The notes under the pieces were generated by a model. The model was given only the letters and a program-made list of their open reading frames with translations, ran no database searches and was not told where the DNA came from. The position numbers and the translations under genes were made by a program. Below are positions 15,371-22,531 of a stretch of DNA of 30,362 nt, piece by piece. The stretch lies in NCBI GenBank assembly GCA_964466035.1, contig CAYXLR010000022.1, positions 1 to 30,362 on the forward strand, in the 5' to 3' direction. This DNA is from JANQEA01 sp964466035 (lineage in GTDB: Bacteria; Bipolaricaulota; Bipolaricaulia; UBA7950; UBA9294). Position 1 is the first letter of the stretch. Each line of letters opens with the position of its first letter.

Positions 15371-16474
15371 CTAGAACAGATCCATCGCGGCGGTCAACGA
15401 GATGTCGGTCGACCAGCCGGGATCCCCCGTGTCCCGGGTGAACGAGGCCTGAGCCAGGATGTCGATTCCGGCGATGTCGAGGCCGATCGCGACGCCGGCG
15501 GAATGGCTCGCCGTCGCCGGGAGGCCCGCTGGTTTCACCCGCTGAAGGACGTAATCCGCAATCAGTGTGCTCTCGTCGGTGAGCGCGTACTCGTAGCTGA
15601 GCGTCGCGTTCAGCGTGTTCTCGTTCATGATGTCGAACGGCCCGGAGTAGCTCGCGTGGAACAGAAGCTGGTCGCTCGGGCCGAACGCGAACGCCGCGTC
15701 GGCCGATCCGCCAACGACGACGTTCTGGGCGCCGCCGTACGGATCGATCAGCTCATATCCGATCCCGCCCTGAATCGCCCAGCCGCACCGGCGCTCGTCG
15801 CCGGTCGCCAGGACGACCTCCTCGATCGTCAGCAGGGCGCGGGCGTCCAGTTCGACGCCGGTCACGCCCTCGATCAGCGCCTCGATGTCGGCGACCAGCT
15901 CCTTCAGCGACTCGTACTCGATCCGGCGCCCGATCGCTCCGGCGATCGCCAGCAGCACGTCGTCGGCGAGCGGATCGGCGAACGCACCGAGCCACAGGAG
16001 TTCCTCCTCGATCGTGATCGCCTTCGCCAGCGGCGTCACGTCGCTGAACCGACCGATCCCGATCCCCACCCGGACGTCGACCCCGGGCTGAGGCTGTCCC
16101 GTCGCCATCGATGCTTCCAGGCCGCCGAACGCGAACAGAAGCGATTCCGCCATCGGGTAGTACCGGAACGTCGCCGCTCCCTGGCCGAGCCAGCCGGTCG
16201 GCTGGAACGCGTCCAGCGTCAGTTCGGCCGCCCCGCCGAGCGAGAAGCCGTAGTTCGGCGAGTCGAACAGCTGATCGTAATCGAACGCCAGTCGTCCCGA
16301 GTTCACGTCGACGCCGACCGTGTTTGCGTCGTCGTAGTAGCGATAGCCGAACGACAGTCTGGCGTCGGTCAGCGCCGTCTTCGGCGACCGATACTCGCAG
16401 ATCGAGAGTCCCCACACCTGGAGACCGACCGCGAGGAGCAGCACGACCACTCCGAGAATCCCCGTCTTCCTCAT
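15371..16474 (-). CDS. Putative outer-membrane beta-barrel protein
   Basis: 367 residues from ATG at 16474, which has GAGGGGG seven bases upstream; a GTG at 16489 in the same frame lies inside that ribosome site and is rejected. The signal peptide covers about residues 1-22 (R-K-T, hydrophobic core, V-W-G-L). The rest shows alternating strands such as L-S-F-G-Y-R-Y-Y, F-D-Y-D-Q-L-F and A-T-L-S-Y-E-Y-A, and ends in Phe (A-A-M-D-L-F), the BAM-recognition signature of outer-membrane barrels. A helical insert in the middle (residues ~165-215) interrupts the strands. No named family recognised. It has a good promoter of its own. Confidence 0.8.
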   Translation of the reverse strand: MRKTGILGVVVLLLAVGLQVWGLSICEYRSPKTALTDARLSFGYRYYDDANTVGVDVNSGRLAFDYDQLFDSPNYGFSLGGAAELTLDAFQPTGWLGQGAATFRYYPMAESLLFAFGGLEASMATGQPQPGVDVRVGIGIGRFSDVTPLAKAITIEEELLWLGAFADPLADDVLLAIAGAIGRRIEYESLKELVADIEALIEGVTGVELDARALLTIEEVVLATGDERRCGWAIQGGIGYELIDPYGGAQNVVVGGSADAAFAFGPSDQLLFHASYSGPFDIMNENTLNATLSYEYALTDESTLIADYVLQRVKPAGLPATASHSAGVAIGLDIAGIDILAQASFTRDTGDPGWSTDISLTAAMDLF

Positions 16475-16510
16475 CACGCACCCCCTCACTTGGTTTGTTC
16501 AATGTCAGAC

Positions 16511-16539
16511 AGTGTAGCCAGGTGCCCCCTCGCTGTGAA
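16511..16539 (-). promoter_or_regulatory. Promoter for putative OMP gene
   Basis: On the minus strand, TTCACA (16539-16534), 17 bp, TACACT (16516-16511). The predicted start near 16504 gives a 30-base leader containing the GAGGGGG ribosome site. Confidence 0.65.
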
Positions 16540-16559
16540 GCAGCTGACTCGCGTGAGCG

Positions 16560-16907
16560 CTACTCGGCCTTGCGGTAGGCCCATCCCCCGATGAACCGCC
16601 GACCGCATCCGGCACAACGCCGGACGAGAGGAACGTCCACACTGCGGACGGAAGGCCGATTGAGCGCTCCGGTCATCCGCGCGGCCCACTTCTCCCCGGA
16701 TTGCTGGAGAAGCTGTTCCGTCCCGAGCAGGACGCCGAGGACGGAGACGATGGCGAGACGGAGACTCCGTAGCCTCCCGATCGTAGCGAGCGGGGTTCGA
16801 GGCGCCGGCTCTGCAGGCGACCTTGCAGAACGGCGCAGAGACGGTACAATACACGTTTGGGTTGGTCCCCGACCAACGGTCGGGGCTCGTCTTTCGAACG
16901 TTCTCAA
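16560..16907 (-). CDS. Possible small protein with hydrophobic segment and CxxC
   Basis: The frame is open for 115 codons (TTG at 16907), but only about the last 66 look coding. That part has a hydrophobic stretch (R-L-A-I-V-S-V-L-G-V-L-L-G), an amphipathic part, and a tail R-R-C-A-G-C-G-R-R-F with aromatic residues. Codons there end mostly in G or C. The true start is unclear; ATG at 16672 would give 38 residues, without a good ribosome site. The upper part overlaps the divergent leader region. It may be a real membrane-linked zinc-ribbon-like peptide, a fragment, or chance. Confidence 0.3.
   Translation of the reverse strand: MRTFERRAPTVGRGPTQTCIVPSLRRSARSPAEPAPRTPLATIGRLRSLRLAIVSVLGVLLGTEQLLQQSGEKWAARMTGALNRPSVRSVDVPLVRRCAGCGRRFIGGWAYRKAE
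16823..16850 (+). promoter_or_regulatory. Promoter of the short-ORF leader region
   Basis: TTGCAG (16823-16828), 16 bp, TACAAT (16845-16850). The expected start at about 16857 places the hairpins of 16861-16885 at the very 5' end of the RNA. An ACGGAG-A-CTCCGT dyad at 16758-16770 lies upstream and could be a regulator site. Confidence 0.55.
16861..16885 (+). promoter_or_regulatory. Mutually exclusive 5'-leader hairpins
   Basis: Two hairpins share bases. The first is GTTGGT/ACCAAC (16861-16866 with 16872-16877). The second is CCCCGACC/GGTCGGGG (16867-16874 with 16878-16885, 3-base loop). A second copy of GGTCGGG at 16972-16978, inside the 18-codon ORF, can pair with the same CCCGACC. This is the layout of an attenuator-type switch. 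No known riboswitch consensus is recognised. Confidence 0.45.
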
Positions 16908-16929
16908 GGAGCCAAAGGAGGTGCGAGCG

Positions 16930-16986
16930 ATGGTGAGTCAGTCCAGGCGAGTCGACGTTCGGGCCCTCCGGGGTCGGGCCGCGTAG
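16930..16986 (+). CDS. 18-codon leader ORF with near-perfect Shine-Dalgarno
   Basis: The ribosome site AAAGGAGGTG lies 6 bases before the ATG, one of the best in the window. The peptide is MVSQSRRVDVRALRGRAA, with five Arg in 18 residues. The 3' part of the ORF contains GGTCGGG, which can pair with the leader (16868-16874), so ribosome movement over this ORF could change RNA folding. It may be a leader peptide for attenuation, or a genuine small protein. No homology can be claimed at this length. Confidence 0.45.
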   Translation: MVSQSRRVDVRALRGRAA

Positions 16987-17261
16987 CGGTCTATCGTTCG
17001 TCCATCCATCCGCCTAGGTTCACAACGGCCTCAACGGGCGCGCGGCGCGAGCCGTGCGGAAGGGCTGTCCGGAACGCCTGTCAACGAGCCGCTTTCTGAG
17101 CGGAAGTCCACGTCGCAGATCTGAGTCGGTTCACCCCCGGCTTCCGGGTGGCGGCACCGCGTGCAGCGGAGCGGAATCACGCGCTGCGCGGAACCCCGCT
17201 GCCACTCGGCACGGTCTTCGAACCGATCGACACCGGAACACGCACTAACGAGGAGGAAGCG
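16987..17261 (+). ncRNA. Structured stretch between short ORFs, possible RNA element
   Basis: There is no convincing ORF in these 275 bp, but several potential stems: CCGCT/AGCGG (near 17089), CACCC-CGG/CCGGGTG with a bulge (near 17140), and two alternatives CGCGTG/CACGCG and GCAGCG/CGCTGC that compete for the same bases (about 17158-17190). I compared it by eye with RNase P, SRP and tmRNA signatures and found no match. It could be a structured mid-leader or just G+C-rich DNA. Confidence 0.25.
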
Positions 17262-17345
17262 ATGAACGATGAGGACGGCGGGGTGGTGGCGCCTTCCGTG
17301 TGTGTGGCGCCGCGGTCAGTGAAAGCGGGATCAACGACTCGATAG
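17262..17345 (+). CDS. 27-codon ORF with strong Shine-Dalgarno
   Basis: GAGGAGGAAGCG precedes the ATG directly. The peptide begins M-N-D-E-D-G-G-V-V-A-P and ends K-A-G-S-T-T-R, with a single Cys and an acidic start. A longer frame begins at 17148 but without a ribosome site. It lies 30 bp before the 72-codon ORF and probably shares its transcript. No family recognised; it could be a short regulatory or modified peptide. Confidence 0.4.
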   Translation: MNDEDGGVVAPSVCVAPRSVKAGSTTR

Positions 17346-17375
17346 CAGGGCACAGGGAAAGCGAGGTCGGACGCG

Positions 17376-17594
17376 ATGTACTCCATGTATCAAGTCGAGT
17401 TGATGGCCAGGCAAGTCCATGAAGAATGTCTCAAATACTCCGAGATGTGTCGGATGCGTCGCTTCGCGCTTCGCCGGTCGCGCATGCGCAGTACGCTGCG
17501 GCGCGCGATCGAGGAGGGGCTCCGGTACGGAATCGAACCTCACGAGGTGGAGCGCGAGTTCAACACGACGCTTCAGCAGGTAACAAGCCGGTAA
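17376..17594 (+). CDS. Small basic helical protein, unknown
   Basis: 72 residues, GAGGT eight bases before the ATG. The sequence reads as two or three helices. The first (residues 5-25) has Cys at 18 and 25. The second is rich in Arg (R-R-F-A-L-R-R-S-R-M-R). The third is acidic to amphipathic (E-P-H-E-V-E-R-E-F). Codon endings in the second half match true genes. A strong terminator starts 32 bases after its stop, making it the last gene of the short transcript from 16857. The basic helix suggests nucleic-acid binding, which is a guess. I know no family with this sequence. Confidence 0.6.
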   Translation: MYSMYQVELMARQVHEECLKYSEMCRMRRFALRRSRMRSTLRRAIEEGLRYGIEPHEVEREFNTTLQQVTSR

Positions 17595-17626
17595 TCTTCC
17601 ACGATCGCCGGTACCTACCCAGGCAG

Positions 17627-17660
17627 GAGGGGGAGCGCGACGCGCTCCCCCTCGTTCTTT
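17627..17660 (+). terminator. Strong intrinsic terminator
   Basis: A perfect inverted repeat of up to 13 bp (GAGGGGGAGCGCG at 17627-17639, CGCGCTCCCCCTC at 17641-17653; about 11 bp usable around a 5-base loop), followed by GTTCTTTC. It closes the short-ORF transcript and separates it from the ATP-grasp gene. Confidence 0.8.
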
Positions 17661-17803
17661 CATGCAACAGCCGGCGAGCGGCTGGCGCGGCGAGCGGCGT
17701 CCCGGTAGGATTCCTTCCCACGGGCGGGCGTGGGGCACCCACCCACAGGAGGGGCGTCGGGGAGCGCGCCGACGGACATTCAGACGGATCGAGGAGATGA
17801 CAG

Positions 17804-19042
17804 ATGAAGGTACTCGTTACCGGGCTGTTCGAACCGGCGGCGCTGCATGCCATCCGCCGATTCGGTCAATTGGGCTACGAGGTGTACGCGGCAGAGGGCC
17901 ATTACCTCGCGTACACCGCCTACTCGAAGTACGTGACCAAGCGGGTGCGTCTACCCAACATGCGACACAAGCCGCGCGAGTACGCGCAGCGGCTTCTCCA
18001 GGAGCTGGAGACGGGCCAGTACGACTACTACTTCCCCTCCTACGAGGAGATCATCCTGATGAGCCAGTATCGGGATCGGATCTTCGCCGCGACGAAGACC
18101 GCGATGCTCGACACGGCGACCCTGCTGCGGCTTCACTGCAAGGCGCAGCTCGCCGACTTGGCGAGGGAGGTCGGGATCGACACGCCGGAGATCCTCGTCC
18201 CGCGCTCGACCGAAGAGGCGCGCGAGATGATCGCGACGGTCGACCTGCCGATCGTCGTCAAGATGCGTCAGACTTCGGGTGCCGCGGGCCTTCGCCGCGT
18301 CAACGACCGCAAGACCCTCGAGAAGAAGTACTTCGAGGTCGTCCGGGTCAACAGCCTGGACGAGGACAACCTCCCGATGCTCCAGCGTCTGATCGAAGGG
18401 CCGACGACCTGCACCCTCCATCTATGCAACCGGGGCGAGGTGCTCGGCGAGGTCATGTATCGGGGGATGAGGACGCACCCGCGCGAAGGAGGGACGACGG
18501 TGCTGCGCGAGAGCATCGACGATCCGGCATGCTCCGAGGCGGCGGCGAAGCTGATCGAGCACCTGAACTTCCACGGCCTCTGCGGCTTCGACTTCGTCAT
18601 CGACCGCGTGAGCGGGCGCCCGTTGCTCGTCGACGGAAACTGCCGCATCACTCCGGCGATCACCATGGCCTACCACGGCGGGTGCGACATGATCGAGGCG
18701 TGGATTCGGCTCGTCGACGGCGAGGAGGTGCCGAAGCTTCCCGCGACGCGGTTGGGCGTCCGAACGAGGCTGCAGTTCGCCGACTTCGTCTGGCTGCTCG
18801 AGAGCTACCTGGCCAGCTTCAAGGACTGGTCGGGCGAGCGGAAGCTCCGCAAGCAGTGGTGGGCCGACAAGGACTTCCACTACGACATCGCGAGCATGAG
18901 CGATCCGATGCCGAACATCATGATCTGGGTCTACATCCTGACCAACTGCTACAAACTGATCTTCACCGACTTCGACCCGGACCAGTTGTTCATCTTCCAC
19001 AACGCGTACGTGCCGGGGACGCTGGACCCCCCGAATTCCTAG
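17804..19042 (+). CDS. ATP-grasp family ligase
   Basis: 412 residues, cytoplasmic, GAGGAG seven bases before the ATG. The N-terminal part (M-K-V-L-V-T-G, residues 1-33) is a Rossmann-like pre-ATP-grasp domain, with Y-D-Y-Y-F-P-S-Y-E-E at 73-82. The ATP-grasp core starts at K113-A-Q-L-A-D-L-A. K153 (V-V-K-M-R) and the adjacent small-residue loop bind phosphate, and Q194-R-L-I-E-G is the adenine-side strand. The metal-binding strand is G-F-D-F-V-I-D (261-267) with L-L-V-D-G-N-C-R (274-281), in which the usual E-x-N-x-R pattern reads D-G-N-C-R. The last ~100 residues are a less common tail rich in Trp and Tyr. Such enzymes join a carboxylate to an amine or thiol via an acyl phosphate; the substrate is unknown. 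The short ORFs upstream are separated by a terminator. A -10-like TAGGAT at 17706 may be its own promoter. It converges with the LRR gene with a 5-bp gap. Confidence 0.85.
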   Translation: MKVLVTGLFEPAALHAIRRFGQLGYEVYAAEGHYLAYTAYSKYVTKRVRLPNMRHKPREYAQRLLQELETGQYDYYFPSYEEIILMSQYRDRIFAATKTAMLDTATLLRLHCKAQLADLAREVGIDTPEILVPRSTEEAREMIATVDLPIVVKMRQTSGAAGLRRVNDRKTLEKKYFEVVRVNSLDEDNLPMLQRLIEGPTTCTLHLCNRGEVLGEVMYRGMRTHPREGGTTVLRESIDDPACSEAAAKLIEHLNFHGLCGFDFVIDRVSGRPLLVDGNCRITPAITMAYHGGCDMIEAWIRLVDGEEVPKLPATRLGVRTRLQFADFVWLLESYLASFKDWSGERKLRKQWWADKDFHYDIASMSDPMPNIMIWVYILTNCYKLIFTDFDPDQLFIFHNAYVPGTLDPPNS

Positions 19043-19047
19043 CGCCC

Positions 19048-20133
19048 TCAGTCCGGCGCGCCTCCCGTCTCGACAAGCGCGCCACGCCGAAGGAGCTCCG
19101 CGATCTGCTGCCGAGCGGGCGACGCTTCCGCCAGGTCGAGCGGCGTGCCGGTGAGATCGATCTCGTCTCCCGCCCCGACGCCGTCGTTCTCGATGAGCGA
19201 GGCGAGATCGGAGACGCTCGTCTCCGACAGCCCGAGCCGTCGTAGATCGGCCATCCCTGAAAGAGCGGAGATGTCCGACAGCGGGTTCCGATCGAGCCAC
19301 AGCTCCTCCAGTTGCACCAAGCTCGCCAGGGGCGCGATCCGCTCGATCCGGTTTTCCCACAGGCTCAGCCGACGGAGCTCGACGAGCCCCGCCAGGGGCG
19401 AGACGTCGACGATCCCGTTCGAATCGAGGCCGAGCCCCTCGAGGCGCTTCAACGCGGCGAGCGGCGTCAGATCGACGATCCGATTCCCGCCCAGGCTCAG
19501 CTTGACGAGGTCCGTCAGCCCGGCGAGCGGAGCGAGATCCTCGATCCCGGTGTTCGGAAGGCCGAGCCACTCCAGCTTCGTCAACCCGGCGAGATGAGAA
19601 AAGTCCTCGATCGGATTCCCGCTCAGCCCGAGCTCGGTCAGCTCGGACAGGTGCGCAAGCGGCGAGATGTCCGCGATCCCGCTGTTCCAGAGGCCGAGCC
19701 ACTCCAGCTCGGTCAGCCCGGCGAGCGGGGCCGCGTCGGTGATGAAGTTGAAGTCGAGGTCGAGCCGACGCAGGCTCGCCAGCCCGGCCAACGGGGCGGC
19801 GTCGGTCACTCGATTGCTCCGAAGAACGAGCACCACGAGCCGCCGCAGCCCGACGAGCGGCGTCAGGTCCGAAACATGGTTCTCTCCCAGGTCGAGGCGG
19901 ACCAGATTCTCGCACCGCTCCAGGCCGTCGAGGCGCACGATCCCACGATCGACGGCGGTGAGCTCGGTTAACCGGCGCAGATCGGAGCGCCTGAGCGCCG
20001 TCGCCTCGACCCCGAGCGCCTCGCCGATCGCCGCCGCCAACCGAGAATCGGTGAATTCGACCGGCGGGCCGCGACCGCACGACGCAACGAGCACCGCGGC
20101 GATCCCGACCAAGAGCGCGCAGAGGATCCTCAT
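19048..20133 (-). CDS. Leucine-rich-repeat lipoprotein (internalin-type LRR)
   Basis: 361 residues. The frame opens at 20379, but ATG at 20133 begins a lipoprotein signal (M-R-I-L-C, hydrophobic core, L-V-A-S-C with Cys19), and a GGTGAG lies just ahead, so I take this start. After a capping region (F-T-D-S-R-L-A-A-A-I-G) come about ten 22-residue repeats of the internalin pattern (L-x-x-L-x-x-L-x-L-x-x-N-x-I-x-D-x-x-P-L-A-G-L). A shorter cap follows. It is presumably attached to a membrane and acts in protein binding. Repeats are close copies of each other, including alternating L-W-N-S-G-I and L-P-N-T-G-I variants. Partner unknown. Confidence 0.88.
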   Translation of the reverse strand: MRILCALLVGIAAVLVASCGRGPPVEFTDSRLAAAIGEALGVEATALRRSDLRRLTELTAVDRGIVRLDGLERCENLVRLDLGENHVSDLTPLVGLRRLVVLVLRSNRVTDAAPLAGLASLRRLDLDFNFITDAAPLAGLTELEWLGLWNSGIADISPLAHLSELTELGLSGNPIEDFSHLAGLTKLEWLGLPNTGIEDLAPLAGLTDLVKLSLGGNRIVDLTPLAALKRLEGLGLDSNGIVDVSPLAGLVELRRLSLWENRIERIAPLASLVQLEELWLDRNPLSDISALSGMADLRRLGLSETSVSDLASLIENDGVGAGDEIDLTGTPLDLAEASPARQQIAELLRRGALVETGGAPD

Positions 20134-20147
20134 CGTCTCACCGCGAA

Positions 20148-20156
20148 AGTGTAGCA
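20148..20156 (-). promoter_or_regulatory. Extended -10 promoter for LRR lipoprotein
   Basis: On the minus strand the sequence TG-C-TACACT fits an extended -10 element. No -35 match at 17 bp, as is common with extended -10 promoters. The predicted leader is about 8 bases plus the GGTGAG. Confidence 0.45.
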
Positions 20157-20184
20157 CGGACGCAACGGCCGCCCCGACGGAGAA

Positions 20185-20223
20185 GGAGGGAGGGGAACGG
20201 CTCTCGTTCGTCACCCTCCCTCC
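20185..20223. other. Perfect 10-bp inverted repeat
   Basis: GGAGGGAGGG (20185-20194) and CCCTCCCTCC (20214-20223), with an inner GAAC/GTTC stem. It lies between the ferritin-like gene end and the LRR gene start, both on the minus strand. On that strand TTCTCC follows, a poor T-tract, so a weak terminator or a 5' regulatory fold are both possible. The remainder of 20224-20479 shows no gene. Confidence 0.35.
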
Positions 20224-20479
20224 GGAGTCAAGGAGGCGTCGTAGTCGCTTGATAGCGCACCGAGTACCGTATCGCAATCCGCGAATCCGCCCGAGGGCGA
20301 GCGTCGGCCGGTGACGGGACGTTCGCGGCGTTGCGAAGACCGGAACGCCGCTCGCGAGGACGCGACACGTGGGCCCCATCGGAAGCGGACGCGTGGCTCA
20401 GGCCGTCGGACGAAGCGTCGCGAGCCCGGAAGGGGCCGGCGCGGCCGACGACACAACGAGCAGACCGGCTCCCGCGCGG

Positions 20480-20947
20480 TCACCCGTGGCCCGCTCCACG
20501 GCTTCCTTCTTTCGAGGCGGTCCCCCTCGCGAGCCGGTCCGCGTATTTTCCCAAGGCGTCCGCCGCTCGTCGATCCGCGTCGGCCATCGCGCGAAAGAAC
20601 GAGCACGCCTCGCCCTCGAGCCCGGCAAGCCGGTCGTAAAGCGCCGCCGTGACGCCCTTGCGGCGGATCGCCACGTCGATCGCCTTTGCGAGCGTCGGCC
20701 GCCGGGGTGTTTTGATGTCCACGAGCACGTCGGCGAGTCGGGGGGCATCGCCGACGCGGCCGACCAGCTCCTCGGGGACCATTCGCGAGAGCATCTCCGT
20801 GCGCCCACGCTCCGCGGCGGCGAGCCCGGCGAGCAGCGCCCGGGTCTCCGGGTCGTCGACCTTCGGAGCCCACTCCTTGAACAGCGCCTCGGCCTCCCGC
20901 GATCGGGCCACGGCGAAACCGAGCGCCTTCTGCAACGGGTCGCGCAT
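20480..20947 (-). CDS. Ferritin-like (rubrerythrin-type) protein with degenerate metal site
   Basis: 155 residues, GGAGG six bases before the ATG. It has the four-helix layout of ferritin-like proteins: R-S-R-E-A-E-A-L-F-K-E-W-A (helix 1), E-T-R-A-L-L-A-G-L-A-A-A-E-R-G-R-T (helix 2), and two similar helices after residue 85 (A-I-D-V-A-I-R, A-M-A-D-A-D-R-R-A). In rubrerythrin-like proteins the helix-2 motif is E-x-x-H, which is E-R-G-R here; the helix-4 equivalent (A-D-A-D-R-R) also lacks the usual E-x-x-H. The diiron centre is therefore probably not formed. The protein may be a structural or regulatory relative. Assignment is by pattern; moderately sure. Confidence 0.65.
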   Translation of the reverse strand: MRDPLQKALGFAVARSREAEALFKEWAPKVDDPETRALLAGLAAAERGRTEMLSRMVPEELVGRVGDAPRLADVLVDIKTPRRPTLAKAIDVAIRRKGVTAALYDRLAGLEGEACSFFRAMADADRRAADALGKYADRLARGTASKEGSRGAGHG

Positions 20948-21108
20948 CTGGTCCTCCGTCGTTTCGGACGCCTCCGTACAACCGGACGTTCCTCGTCGCG
21001 GAGTATAGAGGGTGCGATCGGAGCTTACGAGACTCCGGCCACGGCCGTACCGAGCACTGGACTCGATTGGCGATTCGGTCTACCCTCCGCATGGGAGGGA
21101 CCTACCGA

Positions 21109-22383
21109 ATGCGTACAGTCAAGACGTGCGTTGCCGTAATTCTTGTCGGGCTGATCGGGCTCGCGGCCGTTGGATCGCCGTTCGTTCACAGGCCGTACTC
21201 CGGAGCGCCCAGCGCCGATTCGGTCACGATCAGCTGGGAGCCCGAAACGCCGGGAGCGGGACGGATCGAGTACGGCCTCCGCCCCACGTACGAGGCGAGC
21301 GGCACACTGCCGGAGATCGCGGCCGTTCCCGCACCCGAGGAGGACGCCGACGACACGTTTCACGTGACGCTCGCGGGGCTGGAGCCCGGAACCGACTACG
21401 TCTACCGCGTCGTCTTGGAGGACGGCGAAGGAGAGTCATCGAGCGACGTCGCGTTCTTCTGCACCGCGCCTGCCCCCGGAGAGCCGGTCTCGTTCGTGGT
21501 CCTCGCCGACACGCAGTGGCAGTCGGAGGGGACGAACCGGCTCGAGCTGGTCGGAGACGCCATCGCGTCCGATCCGATGCCGTTCGACTTCATCCTCCAC
21601 GCCGGCGACGTCGTCGAGAGCCCGTCGAGCTACTACTGGGACCACTGGTTCGACTCGTTCGACGAGATGCTTCTCAGGGCCCCGTTCATTCCGGTCCTCG
21701 GGAATCACGAGAAGAACCACCGTTCGTACTACGAGACGTTCTGCCTCCCGCCCGGCGAGGGGAAGAACGACGAACAGTGGTGGGCGCTTCACTGGGGGGA
21801 CGTCGTCGTCGTCGGGCTCGACACGAACGTCAAGAAGGCGTCCGACTTCACCGCGCAGCAGGACTGGGCGCGGGCACACCTGTCCGGCTCCGAGCCGCAC
21901 AAGTTCGTGATCTTCCACCACCCGGTGTTCACGTCCGACGCGTACCACAGCGCCGGGACGTTCCTCGACCGGATCTACCACCCGATCTTCGTCGAGATGG
22001 AAGTCGACGTCGTGTTCAACGGTCATTCCCACCACTACGAGCACATCGTCCGCGACGGCGTCACCTACCTCGTCGTCGGGGGAGGCGGCGCCACGCCCCG
22101 GGAGACGAGGCCGGAGCACATCCAGGGATCCGACGTCTCGGTCGAAGGGCATTTCTTCTACACGCGGGTCACCACCACGGCCGAGCGGATTCACGTCGAG
22201 ACCGTCTCCGTCGCGGAGCTCCGCCCGGACGGCGAGGTCGCGACGACCGGGGAGCTGCTCGACGCGTTCGCTCTCCCCGAGGAGGTCGCCGAAGGCGCCC
22301 CGATCGCATTATGGGCCGTCCTCGCCGTCGCGGTCGGGGCGATCGCAGCGGTCTGGCTCCTCCTCCGCGTGGTCGGCGACTGA
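21109..22383 (+). CDS. Secreted, C-terminally anchored metallophosphoesterase
   Basis: 425 residues. ATG at 21109 sits 9 bases after GGGAGGG and starts a signal peptide; the upstream ATG codons lack ribosome sites. An FN3-like N-terminal domain (V-T-I-S-W-E-P to L-E-P-G-T-D-Y-V-Y-R-V-V) as in purple acid phosphatases is followed by the calcineurin-like catalytic domain: D (L-A-D-T-Q-W), H-A-G-D-V-V, G-N-H-E, F-H-H-P-V-F and G-H-S-H-H-Y. The C-terminus is a hydrophobic helix (I-A-L-W-A-V-L-A-V-A-V-G) ending in R-V-V-G-D, which would leave the enzyme in the membrane facing outward. Likely role: release of phosphate from organic phosphates, inferred from the family. Confidence 0.88.
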   Translation: MRTVKTCVAVILVGLIGLAAVGSPFVHRPYSGAPSADSVTISWEPETPGAGRIEYGLRPTYEASGTLPEIAAVPAPEEDADDTFHVTLAGLEPGTDYVYRVVLEDGEGESSSDVAFFCTAPAPGEPVSFVVLADTQWQSEGTNRLELVGDAIASDPMPFDFILHAGDVVESPSSYYWDHWFDSFDEMLLRAPFIPVLGNHEKNHRSYYETFCLPPGEGKNDEQWWALHWGDVVVVGLDTNVKKASDFTAQQDWARAHLSGSEPHKFVIFHHPVFTSDAYHSAGTFLDRIYHPIFVEMEVDVVFNGHSHHYEHIVRDGVTYLVVGGGGATPRETRPEHIQGSDVSVEGHFFYTRVTTTAERIHVETVSVAELRPDGEVATTGELLDAFALPEEVAEGAPIALWAVLAVAVGAIAAVWLLLRVVGD

Positions 22384-22423
22384 CGTCGCCTCGATCCTGC
22401 GCGGTTCTACAAGAAGACCGTGG

Positions 22424-22460
22424 CGGCAGGTGATCCCTGCCGGCTGCGTTTCTTATGTTT
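22424..22460 (+). terminator. Probable terminator after phosphoesterase
   Basis: CGGCAGG / CCTGCCG stem (22424-22430 and 22436-22442) with a 5-base loop, followed after a few bases by GTTTCTTATGTTT. Confidence 0.5.
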
Positions 22461-22502
22461 CCGTTGGCATTTCCGGCACTCGCGGCCCGAGGTGCGATTG
22501 CT

Positions 22503-22531
22503 TTGCCTCGGCCATATCCAGTCTGTATACT
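22503..22531 (+). promoter_or_regulatory. Promoter of the sugar ABC operon
   Basis: TTGCCT (22503-22508), 17 bp, TATACT (22526-22531). The predicted start near 22538 gives a leader of about 35 bases before the TTG start at 22573. Confidence 0.7.

Noticed and set aside
16987..17261. RNase P, SRP RNA or tmRNA
   Set aside because: The conserved boxes of these RNAs were not found; only generic stems are present.
16930..19042. A ribosomally made, ATP-grasp-modified peptide (graspetide) cluster
   Set aside because: Short peptides lack repeated core Thr/Ser with Asp/Glu motifs, the ligase does not show the features of that ligase group, and a strong terminator separates them. Kept only as a weak possibility within the main finding.
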